Shown: positions 42,990 to 51,859 of the stretch, piece after piece
Layout of the letters: the number at the start of each line of letters is the position of its first letter
Numbering within the stretch: the first letter of the stretch is position 1
NCBI RefSeq assembly: GCF_003002915.1
Contig: NZ_PVTG01000002.1
Span: forward strand, 62,001 to 126,000
Length of the DNA stretch: 64,000 nt
From: Geodermatophilus tzadiensis
GTDB taxonomy: Bacteria; Actinomycetota; Actinomycetes; Mycobacteriales; Geodermatophilaceae
Direction of reading: 5' to 3'
Position numbers and translations under genes: made by a program
The notes under the pieces: model-generated
What the model saw: only the letters and a program-made list of their open reading frames with translations
What the model was told of the DNA's origin: nothing
Database searches by the model: none

Positions 42990-44440
42990 TGGACGACGAC
43001 ACCGGCGTCGTCTTCCCCGCCGGCCCCGACGGTCGCCGCAGCACCGCGGCGGTCGGCCGCGCCGTGGTCGCCGACGCGCTGCGGCCGGTCGACCCGGTCG
43101 GCGCCCGCGCCGCCGAGCAGGAGACCAACTGGCGGGCGGGCTACCTGGTGCACTTCCGCCGGCTGGTCGAGGCCGGCCTGGGCTCCGCGGAGGCGGCACT
43201 GGCGATCGCCGGTGCCGGGCTCGACGCCGTCCACGCCCGGCTGCGGGTGGCCGGCGCGGACGGCGAGCAGCCGCTGACCGCCCTGCTCAGCGCACCGGCG
43301 GGGCGGGTGCCGGCCACCCGCGAGGTGACCGGCACCGCCGAGCCCGAGCGCGAGCTCAGCCTGCCCTTCCGCGGCGCCCGGCTGCGCGGCGCCGACCTGC
43401 ACCGGCGGCTGGACACCTGGGTCGAGCGCGGCGTGCTCGAGCCGTCGGCGGCCGAGGCGGTGCGCACCGTCGCGGCGCACCCGGAGTGGCTGCCCCTGCC
43501 CGGCCGCACGGTCGCCGTGCTCGGCGCCGGCGCGGAGATGGGCCCGCTGACCGCGCTGCTGCGGTGGGGCGCGACGGTGGCCGGCGTCGACCTGCCCCGG
43601 CCGGAGCTGTGGCGCCGGGTGCTCGACACCGCCCGGCGGGGCGCCGGCACGCTGCTGGTCCCCACCTCGGGCGACCTGCCCGAGGGGGCCGGCGCCGACC
43701 TGGTCCGCGAGGTGCCCGCGGCCGCCGACTGGCTCGCCGGACTGCCGGGCGAGCTGGTGCTGGGCGACTACGTCTACGCCGACGGCGCCCTCAATGTGCG
43801 CGTGTCGGCCGCCGTCGACGCGCTCACCCTGCGCGTGCAGGCGGCCCGGCCGGAGACGGCGCTGGCGTTCCTGGCCACGCCCACCGACGTCTTCGCCGTC
43901 CCCGGGGACGCCGTCGCGCACTCGGTGCGCAACTACGCGGACCGCTCCCGATTCGGCAAGCTCGTCGGCCGCCCGCTGCGGACCCTCTCGGCGGGGCGGC
44001 TGCTGCAGCGGGCCTACGTGCCCGGTGCCGACCCCGGCATCAGCGACGACCTGGTCGCCCAGCAGGGGCCGAACTACGCGCTGGCCAAGCGGCTGCAGCG
44101 GTGGCGGGCCACGGTCGCCCGCCAGGCCGGGACGACGGTGTCGATGAACGTCGCGCCGCCCACCCGCACCCGCTCGGTGGTGAAGAACCGGGCGCTGGCC
44201 GCCGCCTACGCCGGGGCGCACCGCTTCGGCGTCGAGGTGTTCGAACCGGCGACGTCCAACGTGCTCATGGCCGCGCTGCTCGTGCACGACCTGCACACCG
44301 GCGGCGGACCGCGGCACGACCACCCCTGGCAGGACGAGGCACACGCCGCCGTGCACGGGGGGCTGTGGCGGACGGCGTACGCGCCGCGCAGCGCGCTCGG
44401 GCTGGCGGCGGTCCTGGGGCTCGGGGCGGCGCGCGGCTGA
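42989..44440 (+). CDS. Conserved protein of unknown function coupled to pepA
   Basis: A 483-residue cytosolic protein I cannot name. A nucleotide-binding-like loop VAVLGAGAEMGPLTALLRWGATVAGVDLP lies near residues 172-200, suggesting a Rossmann-type fold. The second half has GPNYALAKRLQRWRATVARQ and VSMNVAPPTRTRSVVKN, then a FEPATSNVLMAALLVHDLHT segment. There are no membrane segments. It starts on an ATG that overlaps the pepA stop (TGATG), so it is co-translated. An oxidoreductase or NAD-dependent lyase role is only a guess from the glycine-rich loop. Confidence 0.7.
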   Translation: MDDDTGVVFPAGPDGRRSTAAVGRAVVADALRPVDPVGARAAEQETNWRAGYLVHFRRLVEAGLGSAEAALAIAGAGLDAVHARLRVAGADGEQPLTALLSAPAGRVPATREVTGTAEPERELSLPFRGARLRGADLHRRLDTWVERGVLEPSAAEAVRTVAAHPEWLPLPGRTVAVLGAGAEMGPLTALLRWGATVAGVDLPRPELWRRVLDTARRGAGTLLVPTSGDLPEGAGADLVREVPAAADWLAGLPGELVLGDYVYADGALNVRVSAAVDALTLRVQAARPETALAFLATPTDVFAVPGDAVAHSVRNYADRSRFGKLVGRPLRTLSAGRLLQRAYVPGADPGISDDLVAQQGPNYALAKRLQRWRATVARQAGTTVSMNVAPPTRTRSVVKNRALAAAYAGAHRFGVEVFEPATSNVLMAALLVHDLHTGGGPRHDHPWQDEAHAAVHGGLWRTAYAPRSALGLAAVLGLGAARG

Positions 44441-44487
44441 CCCGCACGTCCCCGGACCGGGCGCGGTCGTCGGGGAGGATCCGGGCC

Positions 44488-45111
44488 GTGCCGCCGCCGT
44501 CCCGCCTCCGCCGGCTCGCACCGGTGCTCGCCGGGCTGGCCGTGCTCGCGATCGCCCTGGTGGCGCTGGTCGCCGTCCGCGCGCCGGCCGGGGCCGAGGC
44601 GACGCGGCTCGCCGTCCCGCCGGTCCCGGTGCCGCCCGCCTTCCCGACCGCGAGCGGGCCCGCACCCGCCCCGTCGCCCTCGCCGGTGGCGCCGGTGTGC
44701 TCACCCCTGGGGCTCTCGGTCACCGCGGGCGAGGTCGACGCCGCACTCGGGCACCGCGCCGTCGTCCTCACCGTCACCAACTGCGGCAGCGAGCCCCGCG
44801 AGGTGACCGGCTACCCGGACGTCGCCGTCCTCGACGCCTCCGGTGCGCCCGTGCCGTTCACCGTCGCCCACGACTCCAGCTACACCGTCCGCGACCCCGG
44901 CCCGGTCCCGCCGGTGCTCCAGCCCGGCCGGCAGGCCGTCACCGGGGTCTCCTGGTCGGCCACCGTCACCGCCGGCGGGCCCACCGAGGGGCAGGCCCTG
45001 CGGGTGGTGCCGGTGCCCGGCGACGTCGCCCAGGTGCTGCCCGTGTGGGTCGACGCCGGCACCACCGGGGAGATCGCCGTCGCGGCCTGGGCGACCGAGC
45101 TGGCGCGGTAG
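44488..45111 (+). CDS. DUF4232-domain exported protein
   Basis: A 207-residue protein with an N-terminal membrane segment or signal peptide (residues 10-30) and a Pro-rich linker, then a DUF4232 domain from about residue 70. That domain shows CSPLGLSVTAGEVDAALGHRAVVLTVTNCGSEP, with the two cysteines likely disulfide-bonded, and GYPDVAVLDASGAPVPF. DUF4232 proteins are common secreted or membrane-anchored proteins in actinobacteria with no known function. GTG at 44488 follows GGGGAGG. Confidence 0.8.
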   Translation: MPPPSRLRRLAPVLAGLAVLAIALVALVAVRAPAGAEATRLAVPPVPVPPAFPTASGPAPAPSPSPVAPVCSPLGLSVTAGEVDAALGHRAVVLTVTNCGSEPREVTGYPDVAVLDASGAPVPFTVAHDSSYTVRDPGPVPPVLQPGRQAVTGVSWSATVTAGGPTEGQALRVVPVPGDVAQVLPVWVDAGTTGEIAVAAWATELAR

Positions 45112-45114
45112 GGC

Positions 45115-45624
45115 TCACTCGCCGAGGACGCCGTCGATCGCCTCGCGGATGAGGTCGGCGTGCCCGTTGTGCCGGGCGGTCTCCTCCAGCAGGTGCAGCA
45201 GCGCCCAGCGCAGGCTGAAGCGGTTGCCGTTGCGCAACGGCACGGCCGACAGCGCGTCGAGGTCGCCGGCGTCCGCGACGACGTCCCGCGAGCGGCGGCA
45301 GGCCTCCTCGTAGCGGCTGCGCAGCACCTGCGGCTCGAGGGTGGGGCCGGTCTCCAGCTCCCAGTCGGGGGTCGCGTCCCAGTCGACGGTGTCCCACGGC
45401 TCGGGGATCGGCCCGCCGGCGAAGCGCTGCACCATCCACGTCTCCTCGACCAGCGCCAGGTGGTAGACCAGCCCGGCCAGCGTCAGGGCCGAGGGCGGGT
45501 GCCGGTGCGCGAGCTGCTCCCGGGTGAGGCCGTCGGCCTTCAGCAGCAGCGTCTGGCGGTGGAAGTCGAGGTAGGCGGTCAGCTGCACGAGTTCCGGGGC
45601 GGACTCGGGCGGGTCGGTGCGCAC
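45115..45624 (-). CDS. DinB family protein (DUF664)
   Basis: A 169-residue four-helix-bundle protein of the DinB/YfiT superfamily, DUF664 branch. Possible metal-binding histidines are in VYHLALVEETW (His at residue 55) and LLHLLEETARHNGHADLIREA at the C-terminus, the usual triad positions. Members include mycothiol- or bacillithiol-dependent enzymes; this one may act with mycothiol, but nothing proves it. GTG at 45624 has a CAGGGT hexamer 12 bases upstream. It converges on the DUF4232 gene with three bases between. Confidence 0.85.
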   Translation of the reverse strand: MRTDPPESAPELVQLTAYLDFHRQTLLLKADGLTREQLAHRHPPSALTLAGLVYHLALVEETWMVQRFAGGPIPEPWDTVDWDATPDWELETGPTLEPQVLRSRYEEACRRSRDVVADAGDLDALSAVPLRNGNRFSLRWALLHLLEETARHNGHADLIREAIDGVLGE

Positions 45625-45743
45625 CGGCCGACCCTGGCACGCTCCCCGCGGTCGCGGGCCGCTTCTGCACGTGCCGGGCGACTCCTCCCGGTGCACGTCT
45701 GCTGGCGAGCCCGTGACCTGCAAGAACTGTCGTACCCCGGTCG

Positions 45744-45749
45744 TAGGTT
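45744..45749 (+). promoter_or_regulatory. Putative -10 hexamer of the intact DUF222-HNH gene
   Basis: TAGGTT lies exactly 12 bases before the GTG at 45756, as for a leaderless transcript. The broken paralogue has the same arrangement. Confidence 0.45.
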
Positions 45750-45755
45750 CGGGTC

Positions 45756-47267
45756 GTGCAGGAGATGGAGGACGACGCGCCGCCGGTGTTCGCCGGTGGT
45801 CTCCTCGACCTGCTCGTCGCCGGCGCGCCGGAGGTGCAGCGGCTGCCGGTGGCGCTGCTCTCGCGGGAGCAGAAGGCCGCCGAGCTGGCCCGGGTGCAGG
45901 CCCGCAAGGCGATGGACGCCGCCTACGAGGCCGAGCTCGTCCTCGGCCTGGCCGACGACAGCCCCGACGACCTCGACCCCGCACCCGGGACTCCCGGTGC
46001 CAAGCGGGGGTCGTGGGCGCCGGATCCGGAGCTGCCCGGCGTCTCGGAGTTCTTCACCGCCGAGCTGGCCATGATCATCAACTGCGGGCGACGCAGCGCC
46101 TCGCTGCTGGCGCAGCGGGCGTGGGTCTACCGCGAGTCGCTGCCGGCGACGTGGGCGGCCCTCGCGGAAGGCGTGCTGGACGAGGCGCGGGCCAAGGTGC
46201 TCGTCGATGTCCTGCAGCACACCGACCCCGGCGTCGCGCGGCAGGTGGAGTCCCAGCTGCTGCCCCAGGCCGCCGGCTGGACGACGCACGTGCTGCGCAA
46301 GCGGGCCGTGGCCGCGCTGCTGGCGGTGGACGCGGACGCGGTGGATGCCCGGCGCAAGGAGGCGGAGCGGCAGGCCGACGTGCGCGTCTACCCCTCCCCG
46401 CGCGAGGGCATGAGCACGCTGGCCGCCGATCTGCCCGCGCCGGTGGCGGCGGCGTGCTTCGACCTGGTCGACCAGCTCGCGGTCCTGCTGAAGAAGGACG
46501 GCGACGACCGCCCCATCGGCCAGCTGCGGGCTGCGGTGCTGGCCGACCTGATCCAGCGGCCGTGGGACGACTCGCGGCCGCCGGTGACGGCGCACCTGCA
46601 GCTGATCGCCACCCTCAGCGCCCTGACCGGCCGCAGCGGCGAGGCGGGTGAGGTGAACGGGCTGCCAATCACCATCGGCCAGCTGCGCGACCTGCTCGCC
46701 CGACTCGACGCCCTCGGCGTGCGCACCTCGCCCGGCGGTTCGGTGACGCTGGCGCTGACCGACGACGACGGCACGCTGCGGGCGACGACCTCGCTGGAGC
46801 AACTGCGCCGCCTGGCCAAGCGCGGCTGCCCCACGCACTCGGGCCTCAACTGCGGATGCGGAGTCCTCGACCGGCCGGGGCAGACCGACGCCTACGAGCC
46901 GTCGGGAGCGCAGCAGGCGTTCGTGCACACCCGCGATCGCACCTGCCGCTTCCCCGGCTGCGGCCAACGGGTGGGCTGGGCCGACGCCGACCACGTCCTC
47001 CCGCACGCCTGCGGCGGCGCCACCGACTGCGCCAACCTGTGCTGCCTGTGCCGCAGCCACCACCGGCTCAAGACCTTCGCCCCCGGCTGGCGGTTCACCA
47101 TGACCCCCGACGGCGTGCTCACCGTGACCACCCCGTCCGGCATCACCCGCACGACGAGACCACCGGGCCTGCGACCACCACCGCCGGCCGAGACGACATC
47201 ACCGGCCGACACCGGATCACCACCGCAGCAGGCGACCGAGCCGGACGACGACCCCCCACCGTTCTGA
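45756..47267 (+). CDS. DUF222-HNH endonuclease (13E12 family)
   Basis: A 503-residue intact member of the DUF222-HNH group, multicopy in actinobacteria and named 13E12/REP in mycobacteria. The DUF222 domain spans about residues 80-330 (ELAMIINCGRRSASLLAQRAW at its start). The HNH nuclease lies near 395-450: TRDRTCRFPGCGQRVGWADADHVLPHACGG then NLCCLCRSHHRLK; the cysteines bind a structural zinc and the His residues are catalytic. The C-terminus is Pro/Thr-rich. Biological role is unknown. It differs clearly from the broken copy at 34777. ATG at 45765 is an alternative start. Confidence 0.9.
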   Translation: MQEMEDDAPPVFAGGLLDLLVAGAPEVQRLPVALLSREQKAAELARVQARKAMDAAYEAELVLGLADDSPDDLDPAPGTPGAKRGSWAPDPELPGVSEFFTAELAMIINCGRRSASLLAQRAWVYRESLPATWAALAEGVLDEARAKVLVDVLQHTDPGVARQVESQLLPQAAGWTTHVLRKRAVAALLAVDADAVDARRKEAERQADVRVYPSPREGMSTLAADLPAPVAAACFDLVDQLAVLLKKDGDDRPIGQLRAAVLADLIQRPWDDSRPPVTAHLQLIATLSALTGRSGEAGEVNGLPITIGQLRDLLARLDALGVRTSPGGSVTLALTDDDGTLRATTSLEQLRRLAKRGCPTHSGLNCGCGVLDRPGQTDAYEPSGAQQAFVHTRDRTCRFPGCGQRVGWADADHVLPHACGGATDCANLCCLCRSHHRLKTFAPGWRFTMTPDGVLTVTTPSGITRTTRPPGLRPPPPAETTSPADTGSPPQQATEPDDDPPPF

Positions 47268-47292
47268 CCCGGCGCGCGGCACCGCCGGTGCG

Positions 47293-48795
47293 TCAGGCGG
47301 GGCCGATCAACCCCGCGACGATCTCGGCCGACAGCGCCACCAGCGGCAGCCCGCCGCCGGGGTGCGAGGAACCGCCGACCAGGTAGAGCCCGCGCACTGG
47401 CGCGGCGTTGCCCGGCCGGAGGAAGGCCGCGCGGGCCCCGTTGCTCGACGTGCCGTAGATGGAGCCGCCGACGCTGCCGGTCTCGCGGGCGAGGTCGGCC
47501 GGGGTGCGGGTCACGCACCAGCGCACCCGGTCGCGGACGTCGAGTCCCCGCGCGGCCATGACCTCCAGCACCCGCGCCGCGTAGCGGTCGGCCAGGCCGG
47601 GAGCGTCCCAGTCGACGCCGCCGTCGGGGTCGTGCCGCGGCGCGTTGACCAGCACGAACCACGACTCGCTGTCGTCGTCGGGGCGGGTCACCGGGTCGTC
47701 GGGCGCGCTCACGTAGACGGTGGGGTCGGGTACGGGGCACGGGACGCCGCGGTGCCGGCCGGTGCCGAAGACGGCGTCGAACTCGGCGTCGTAGTCCTCG
47801 GGGAACAGCACGGTGTGGTGCGCCAGCCCCGGCGTCCGGCCGCGCAGCGCCAGCAGCAGGACGAACCCCGACAGCGACGGCGTCGCCCGCGTCAGCCCCC
47901 GTCGTACCGCCCGCGTCCGCCGCGACGGCGGCAGCAGCCCGGCGTACAGCGCGGTGGCGTCGGCACCCGAGACGACGACGTCGGCGGTCATCTCCCCGCC
48001 GTCGGCGAGCTCGACGGCCGACACCCGCCCACCGTCGCCGAGCACCCGGCGCACCGGGGTGCCGGTGCGGACGTCGGCGCCGCGCTCGCGCGCCCGGTCG
48101 GCGACCGCCTCGGCCAGCCGGTGCAGCCCGCCGCGGACGTACCAGGAGCCGAACGCCTGCTCGACGTAGGGCACGGTGGCCAGCACCGCCGGCGCCCGCC
48201 GCGGGTCGGACCCGGAGTAGGTGGCGTACCGGTCGAGCAGCACCCGCAGCCGCGGGTCCCGCAGGTAGCGGGCGCCGAGGCCGCGCAGCGTCTGCCAGGG
48301 CGCCACCGTGCCGACGTCGCCCGGGTCGCGGGCCAGCCGCGCGAGGGTGGCCGCACCGCGCAGCGGTGAGCGGAGGAAGGGCTGCTCGGTGATCGCCCAC
48401 ATCGCCTCGGCGCGGTCGAGCAGCGCCCGCCACTGCGCGCCGGCGCCCTCGCCCAGTGCCCCGTCGAGCGCGGCGGGCACCGCGTCGAGGTGGCCGGGCA
48501 CCGCCAGCCGGGTGCCGTCGCCGAAGCGGTAGTCGACGGCGGGGTCGAGGCGCTCGAGGTCGACGGCGTCCTCCAGCGGCCCGCCGGTCGCGTCGAACAG
48601 GTCGCGGTGCACCTGGGGCAGGGTGACCAGGCTCGGGCCGGTGTCGAAGGCGTGGCCGTCGCGGGCGTACCAGCCGAGCTTGCCGCCGACGTCGTCGGAC
48701 TGCTCCAGTACGGTGACCCGGTGCCCGAGCGCGGCCAGCCGCGCGGCCGCGGCCAGGCCGCCGAGCCCCGCGCCGACGACCACCACCCGCGCCAC
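47293..48795 (-). CDS. CrtI-like phytoene desaturase family oxidoreductase
   Basis: A 500-residue FAD-dependent enzyme of the phytoene desaturase (CrtI/CrtN/CrtD) family, which dehydrogenates or isomerises carotenoid backbones. The dinucleotide motif VVVGAGLGGLAAAARLAALG is at the N-terminus, followed by DDVGGKLGWYARDGHAFDTGPSL, and the C-terminal FAD motif GLYLVGGSSHPGGGLPLVALSAE closes it. Which bond it acts on cannot be told. It is isolated from other carotenoid genes except a CrtA-like gene 46 kb away. It converges on the DUF222-HNH gene with a small GCACC/GGTGC hairpin between. Confidence 0.88.
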   Translation of the reverse strand: MARVVVVGAGLGGLAAAARLAALGHRVTVLEQSDDVGGKLGWYARDGHAFDTGPSLVTLPQVHRDLFDATGGPLEDAVDLERLDPAVDYRFGDGTRLAVPGHLDAVPAALDGALGEGAGAQWRALLDRAEAMWAITEQPFLRSPLRGAATLARLARDPGDVGTVAPWQTLRGLGARYLRDPRLRVLLDRYATYSGSDPRRAPAVLATVPYVEQAFGSWYVRGGLHRLAEAVADRARERGADVRTGTPVRRVLGDGGRVSAVELADGGEMTADVVVSGADATALYAGLLPPSRRTRAVRRGLTRATPSLSGFVLLLALRGRTPGLAHHTVLFPEDYDAEFDAVFGTGRHRGVPCPVPDPTVYVSAPDDPVTRPDDDSESWFVLVNAPRHDPDGGVDWDAPGLADRYAARVLEVMAARGLDVRDRVRWCVTRTPADLARETGSVGGSIYGTSSNGARAAFLRPGNAAPVRGLYLVGGSSHPGGGLPLVALSAEIVAGLIGPA

Positions 48796-48865
48796 GCCGC
48801 CACCGTAGCCGTGGTCGGCGCGGCACCCGGTGCGGGACGGTGGTGGCCGGCGCCGGGGTACCGGC

Positions 48866-50548
48866 TCAGACCGGGACGGTCAGCGCCAGGACGGCCAGGT
48901 CGTCGGCCTCGTACCGGGAGTTCCGCAGCCGCTCCGCCACCGTGGCCGAGATCCGCTCGACGATGCACTCGGCGCCGTCCACGCCCGGCTGGCTCAACAG
49001 CGTGACCAGCCCGGCCTCTCCGAGCTGGACGCCGGCGTCGTCCCGGGCCTCGGTGACCCCGTCGGTGTAGAGGACCAGCGACGCCCCGGGCGGGAGGGGA
49101 AGGGCGACGGGGTCGAACCGGGCCCCGGCGTCGATGCCGAGCGGGACGTCGCGGGCGCCGACCTCCGACCAGCCTCCCGACGTGCGCAGCAGCGGCAGCG
49201 GGTGACCGGCGACGCTCAGCTCGGCCCGTGTGCCGTCCTCGCCGCGTGGTCCGAGCACCAGGCAGCACGCGGTCACGAACCGGAGGGGACCGGCGGCCTG
49301 CTCCCGCAGCAGCGCGGCGTTGACCGCCCGGAGCACCTCGGCCGGGTCCCCGGCGGCCGCGGCCGCGCGGGCCGTGTGGCGCGCGAGGGCGGTCACCGCG
49401 GCCGCCTCAGCGCCGGTGCCGCACACGTCGGCGATGAGCAGCAGGGAGCGCCCGTCGGGCAGCTCGGTGACGTCGTAGGTGTCACCGCCCACCAGGGCCG
49501 CCCCGCCCCCGGCCCGGTAGCGGGCGGCGAGGTCGAGCCCGGGGACGGTCGGCAGGTGGGAGGGGAGCAGGCTGCGCTGCAGGGTGTCGGCGAGGTGCCG
49601 GACCTCGGACTCCGCGCGCAGCCGGCCCAGGAACTGGCCGATCTGCCGGCCGGCGTGCGCGAGGACGTCGAGCAGCTCGACCGGCACCGGTCGCGACTGC
49701 CGGGAGAACAGCTCGCAGACCGCGACCACGGTGCCCCCGCGCAGCACGGGGAAGGCCACCCCGGTGCGCAGGCCGTCGGCGCGCGCCGCGGCGCCGCGGA
49801 GGAAGCGCGGGTCGCTCCACAGGTCCTCCACCACCACCGGCGCCCGGGACGACCAGGCCAGGCCCGGCAGCCCCTGCCCCCGGGCGAGCGGGTGCCCGCA
49901 CGTCCCGGCGTGCAGGACGCCGACGTCGAGTCCGGGCGCGGTCCACGTGCCGGCGGGCCGGAGCCGGCCGCCGCTGTCGTCGGCCTCCCACAGGGCGGCG
50001 ACGTCCCAGTCCAGCTCGGCGCAGAGCGTGGCCAGGAGCCGTTCGAACGCGACGTCGGCGTCGGGTGCCTCGGTGAGCGCCGCGGTGACCCGCAGCGTGG
50101 CCGTGAGGTACCGGCTGACCTGCAGCTGGCGCTCCAGGAGGACCGTGGTGCTGGCGTCGCGCAGCACGGCCACCACCACGGCGCCGTCCGGATCGGCACC
50201 CGGCACGGGGTCCAGCCGGGACAGGGTCAGGTCGATGGCGATCTCCTGCCCGTCGGCCCGCAGCGCGGGCACCTGGGTGGTGGAGCCGACCAGCTCCCCG
50301 ACGCCGGTCCGCCGGAACCGGCTGAACCCCTCCCCGTGGCTGTCGCGCAGGCGCTCGGGCATCAGGACCGTCAGCGGCCGGCCCGTGAGGTCCCCGGGGT
50401 CGTGGCCGAGCAGCGCCCGGACCGCGGGGTTGACGTAGGCGATGTTCCCGGCCTCGTCGGCGACCACCACCGTGTCCGGCAGGGCCTCGAGCAGGGCCGG
50501 CGCGGGGAGGGCGGCCGAAGACGTCACCCCCCGCGGTGTCAGCGCCAC
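48866..50548 (-). CDS. PAS-GAF-PP2C (SpoIIE/RsbU-type) phosphatase
   Basis: A 560-residue serine/threonine phosphatase of the PPM/SpoIIE group with two sensor domains. Residues 15-125 are a PAS domain (LEALPDTVVVADEAGNIAYVN), about 150-310 a GAF domain (RVTAALTEAPDADVAFERLLATLC), and 330-558 the phosphatase. The metal-binding acidic residues are in GGDTYDV, LLIADVCGTG and SRYEADDLAVLAL, and LVLYTDGVTEAR is intact. Such enzymes dephosphorylate anti-anti-sigma factors in stress signalling; no partner is adjacent. GTG at 50548 has GGAGGGGGAG upstream. Confidence 0.9.
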   Translation of the reverse strand: MALTPRGVTSSAALPAPALLEALPDTVVVADEAGNIAYVNPAVRALLGHDPGDLTGRPLTVLMPERLRDSHGEGFSRFRRTGVGELVGSTTQVPALRADGQEIAIDLTLSRLDPVPGADPDGAVVVAVLRDASTTVLLERQLQVSRYLTATLRVTAALTEAPDADVAFERLLATLCAELDWDVAALWEADDSGGRLRPAGTWTAPGLDVGVLHAGTCGHPLARGQGLPGLAWSSRAPVVVEDLWSDPRFLRGAAARADGLRTGVAFPVLRGGTVVAVCELFSRQSRPVPVELLDVLAHAGRQIGQFLGRLRAESEVRHLADTLQRSLLPSHLPTVPGLDLAARYRAGGGAALVGGDTYDVTELPDGRSLLLIADVCGTGAEAAAVTALARHTARAAAAAGDPAEVLRAVNAALLREQAAGPLRFVTACCLVLGPRGEDGTRAELSVAGHPLPLLRTSGGWSEVGARDVPLGIDAGARFDPVALPLPPGASLVLYTDGVTEARDDAGVQLGEAGLVTLLSQPGVDGAECIVERISATVAERLRNSRYEADDLAVLALTVPV

Positions 50549-50669
50549 GGCTCCCCCTCCGGCCCGTCGTGCTGCGGTGGCCGCCGGTCGCGCCGGCGCT
50601 CGTCCTCCGTCGCCACGGTGCCACAGCCCCGCCGGCGCCCGGTCCCGGGGACCCCGGTCGGCCGGCACG

Positions 50670-51791
50670 TCAGAACGCGTAACGGATGCGCAGCCAGGGC
50701 GCGTGGTGGGCGACGAGCTCCTGCAGCCGCTCCACGCCGGCACGCTTGACGTCGTTGCGGTAGCGCACGTTCCACTGGCCGTTCTGGCTGCGCTTGGGCT
50801 GCTGGAGGTCCGGCCGCCACAGCAGGTCCTCGGCCTTGGGGTGCCAGCCGAGGTTGACCTCGTGCAGGTCGCGGTTGTGGGTCAGCATGATCACCTCGGC
50901 CGCCGCCTGGGCCTTGGCCGCGGGGGAGAGGGTGTCGTCGAGCTGCCGCAGCAGCTGCGCCCAGTCCGCCTCCCACCCGTCGCGCAGGACCACCGGCGAC
51001 AGGTTGAGGTGCACCTCGTAGCCGGCCTCGACGAAGTCGTCGACGGCGCCGATGCGCTCGGCGATGCGGCTGGTCCGGACGTCGATCACCCGCGAGTCGG
51101 CGTCGGGCATGAGCGAGAACCGGACGCGGGTGCGGCCCTGCGGGTCGAGGTCGAGCAACTGCCGGTTGACGTACTTGGTGGCGAAGGAGGCCTTGGCCGT
51201 GGGCAGCTCGCGGAAGGTGGCCACCAGGTCGGCGACGTTGTCGCTGACCAGCGCGTCAACCGAGCAGTCGCTGTTCTCGCCGATGTCGTAGACCCAGCTG
51301 ACCGGGTCGCACTGGTCGGCCTCGGCCTTGACGCCCTGCCGGGCGACGTGCCGGCGCAGGTAGCCGGTGATCTGCTCGATGTTGGTGAACACGGTGATCG
51401 GGTTGGCGAACCCCTTGCGCCGCGGGACGTAGCAGTACGCGCAGGCCATCGCACAGCCGTTGGCCGTCGAGGGCGCGATCCAGTTCGACGAGCGGCTGTT
51501 GGGCCGGGCCGACAGCGACTTCTTCACGCCGAGCACCAGCGTCTCGGTCTTGACCCGCACCCAGCGCTCGACGTTGCCCTCGTTGCCGTTCAGCTCGGGG
51601 ATCTGCCAGTGCGAGGGCACCTCGACGATCTCGGCGCCGGGGAAGCGGGCCAGCACCTCGCGGCCGCGGGCGGAGTCGATCGCGGCCGGCTCGGCGTAGA
51701 CGGTGCGGACGTCGAGCAGGCGGGTGGGGGAGGGCACCGGCGCGGGGGCCGGGGGAGTCGAGACGGCGGACGGCGAGGGAGCGGCTGCCAC
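50670..51791 (-). CDS. Spore photoproduct lyase family radical SAM protein
   Basis: A 373-residue radical SAM protein of the spore photoproduct lyase family, which in Bacillus repairs a thymine dimer formed in spore DNA. The cluster motif is CAMACAYC (C-x3-C-x2-C) with the YCY element, followed by FATKYVNRQLLDLDPQGRTRVRFSLMP, a close match to the Bacillus core. A Cys in ENSDCSVDAL may correspond to the hydrogen-donating Cys. The first 20 residues are Pro/Ala-rich. Endospores are not expected here, so the substrate may be other UV photoproducts or another role. GTG at 51791. It follows the signal peptidase gene on the same strand. Confidence 0.85.
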   Translation of the reverse strand: MAAAPSPSAVSTPPAPAPVPSPTRLLDVRTVYAEPAAIDSARGREVLARFPGAEIVEVPSHWQIPELNGNEGNVERWVRVKTETLVLGVKKSLSARPNSRSSNWIAPSTANGCAMACAYCYVPRRKGFANPITVFTNIEQITGYLRRHVARQGVKAEADQCDPVSWVYDIGENSDCSVDALVSDNVADLVATFRELPTAKASFATKYVNRQLLDLDPQGRTRVRFSLMPDADSRVIDVRTSRIAERIGAVDDFVEAGYEVHLNLSPVVLRDGWEADWAQLLRQLDDTLSPAAKAQAAAEVIMLTHNRDLHEVNLGWHPKAEDLLWRPDLQQPKRSQNGQWNVRYRNDVKRAGVERLQELVAHHAPWLRIRYAF

Positions 51792-51859
51792 GTCCGAACA
51801 GCACCGGGCGCGACCCGCCGATTCCCGCCCCGACCTGCGAGGACGGTCACGCGGGCCGG

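Noticed and set aside
47279-47291. GCACC/GGTGC hairpin between DUF222-HNH and CrtI-like genes
   Set aside because: Five pairs with a 3-base loop are too weak and common in this GC content to call a terminator.
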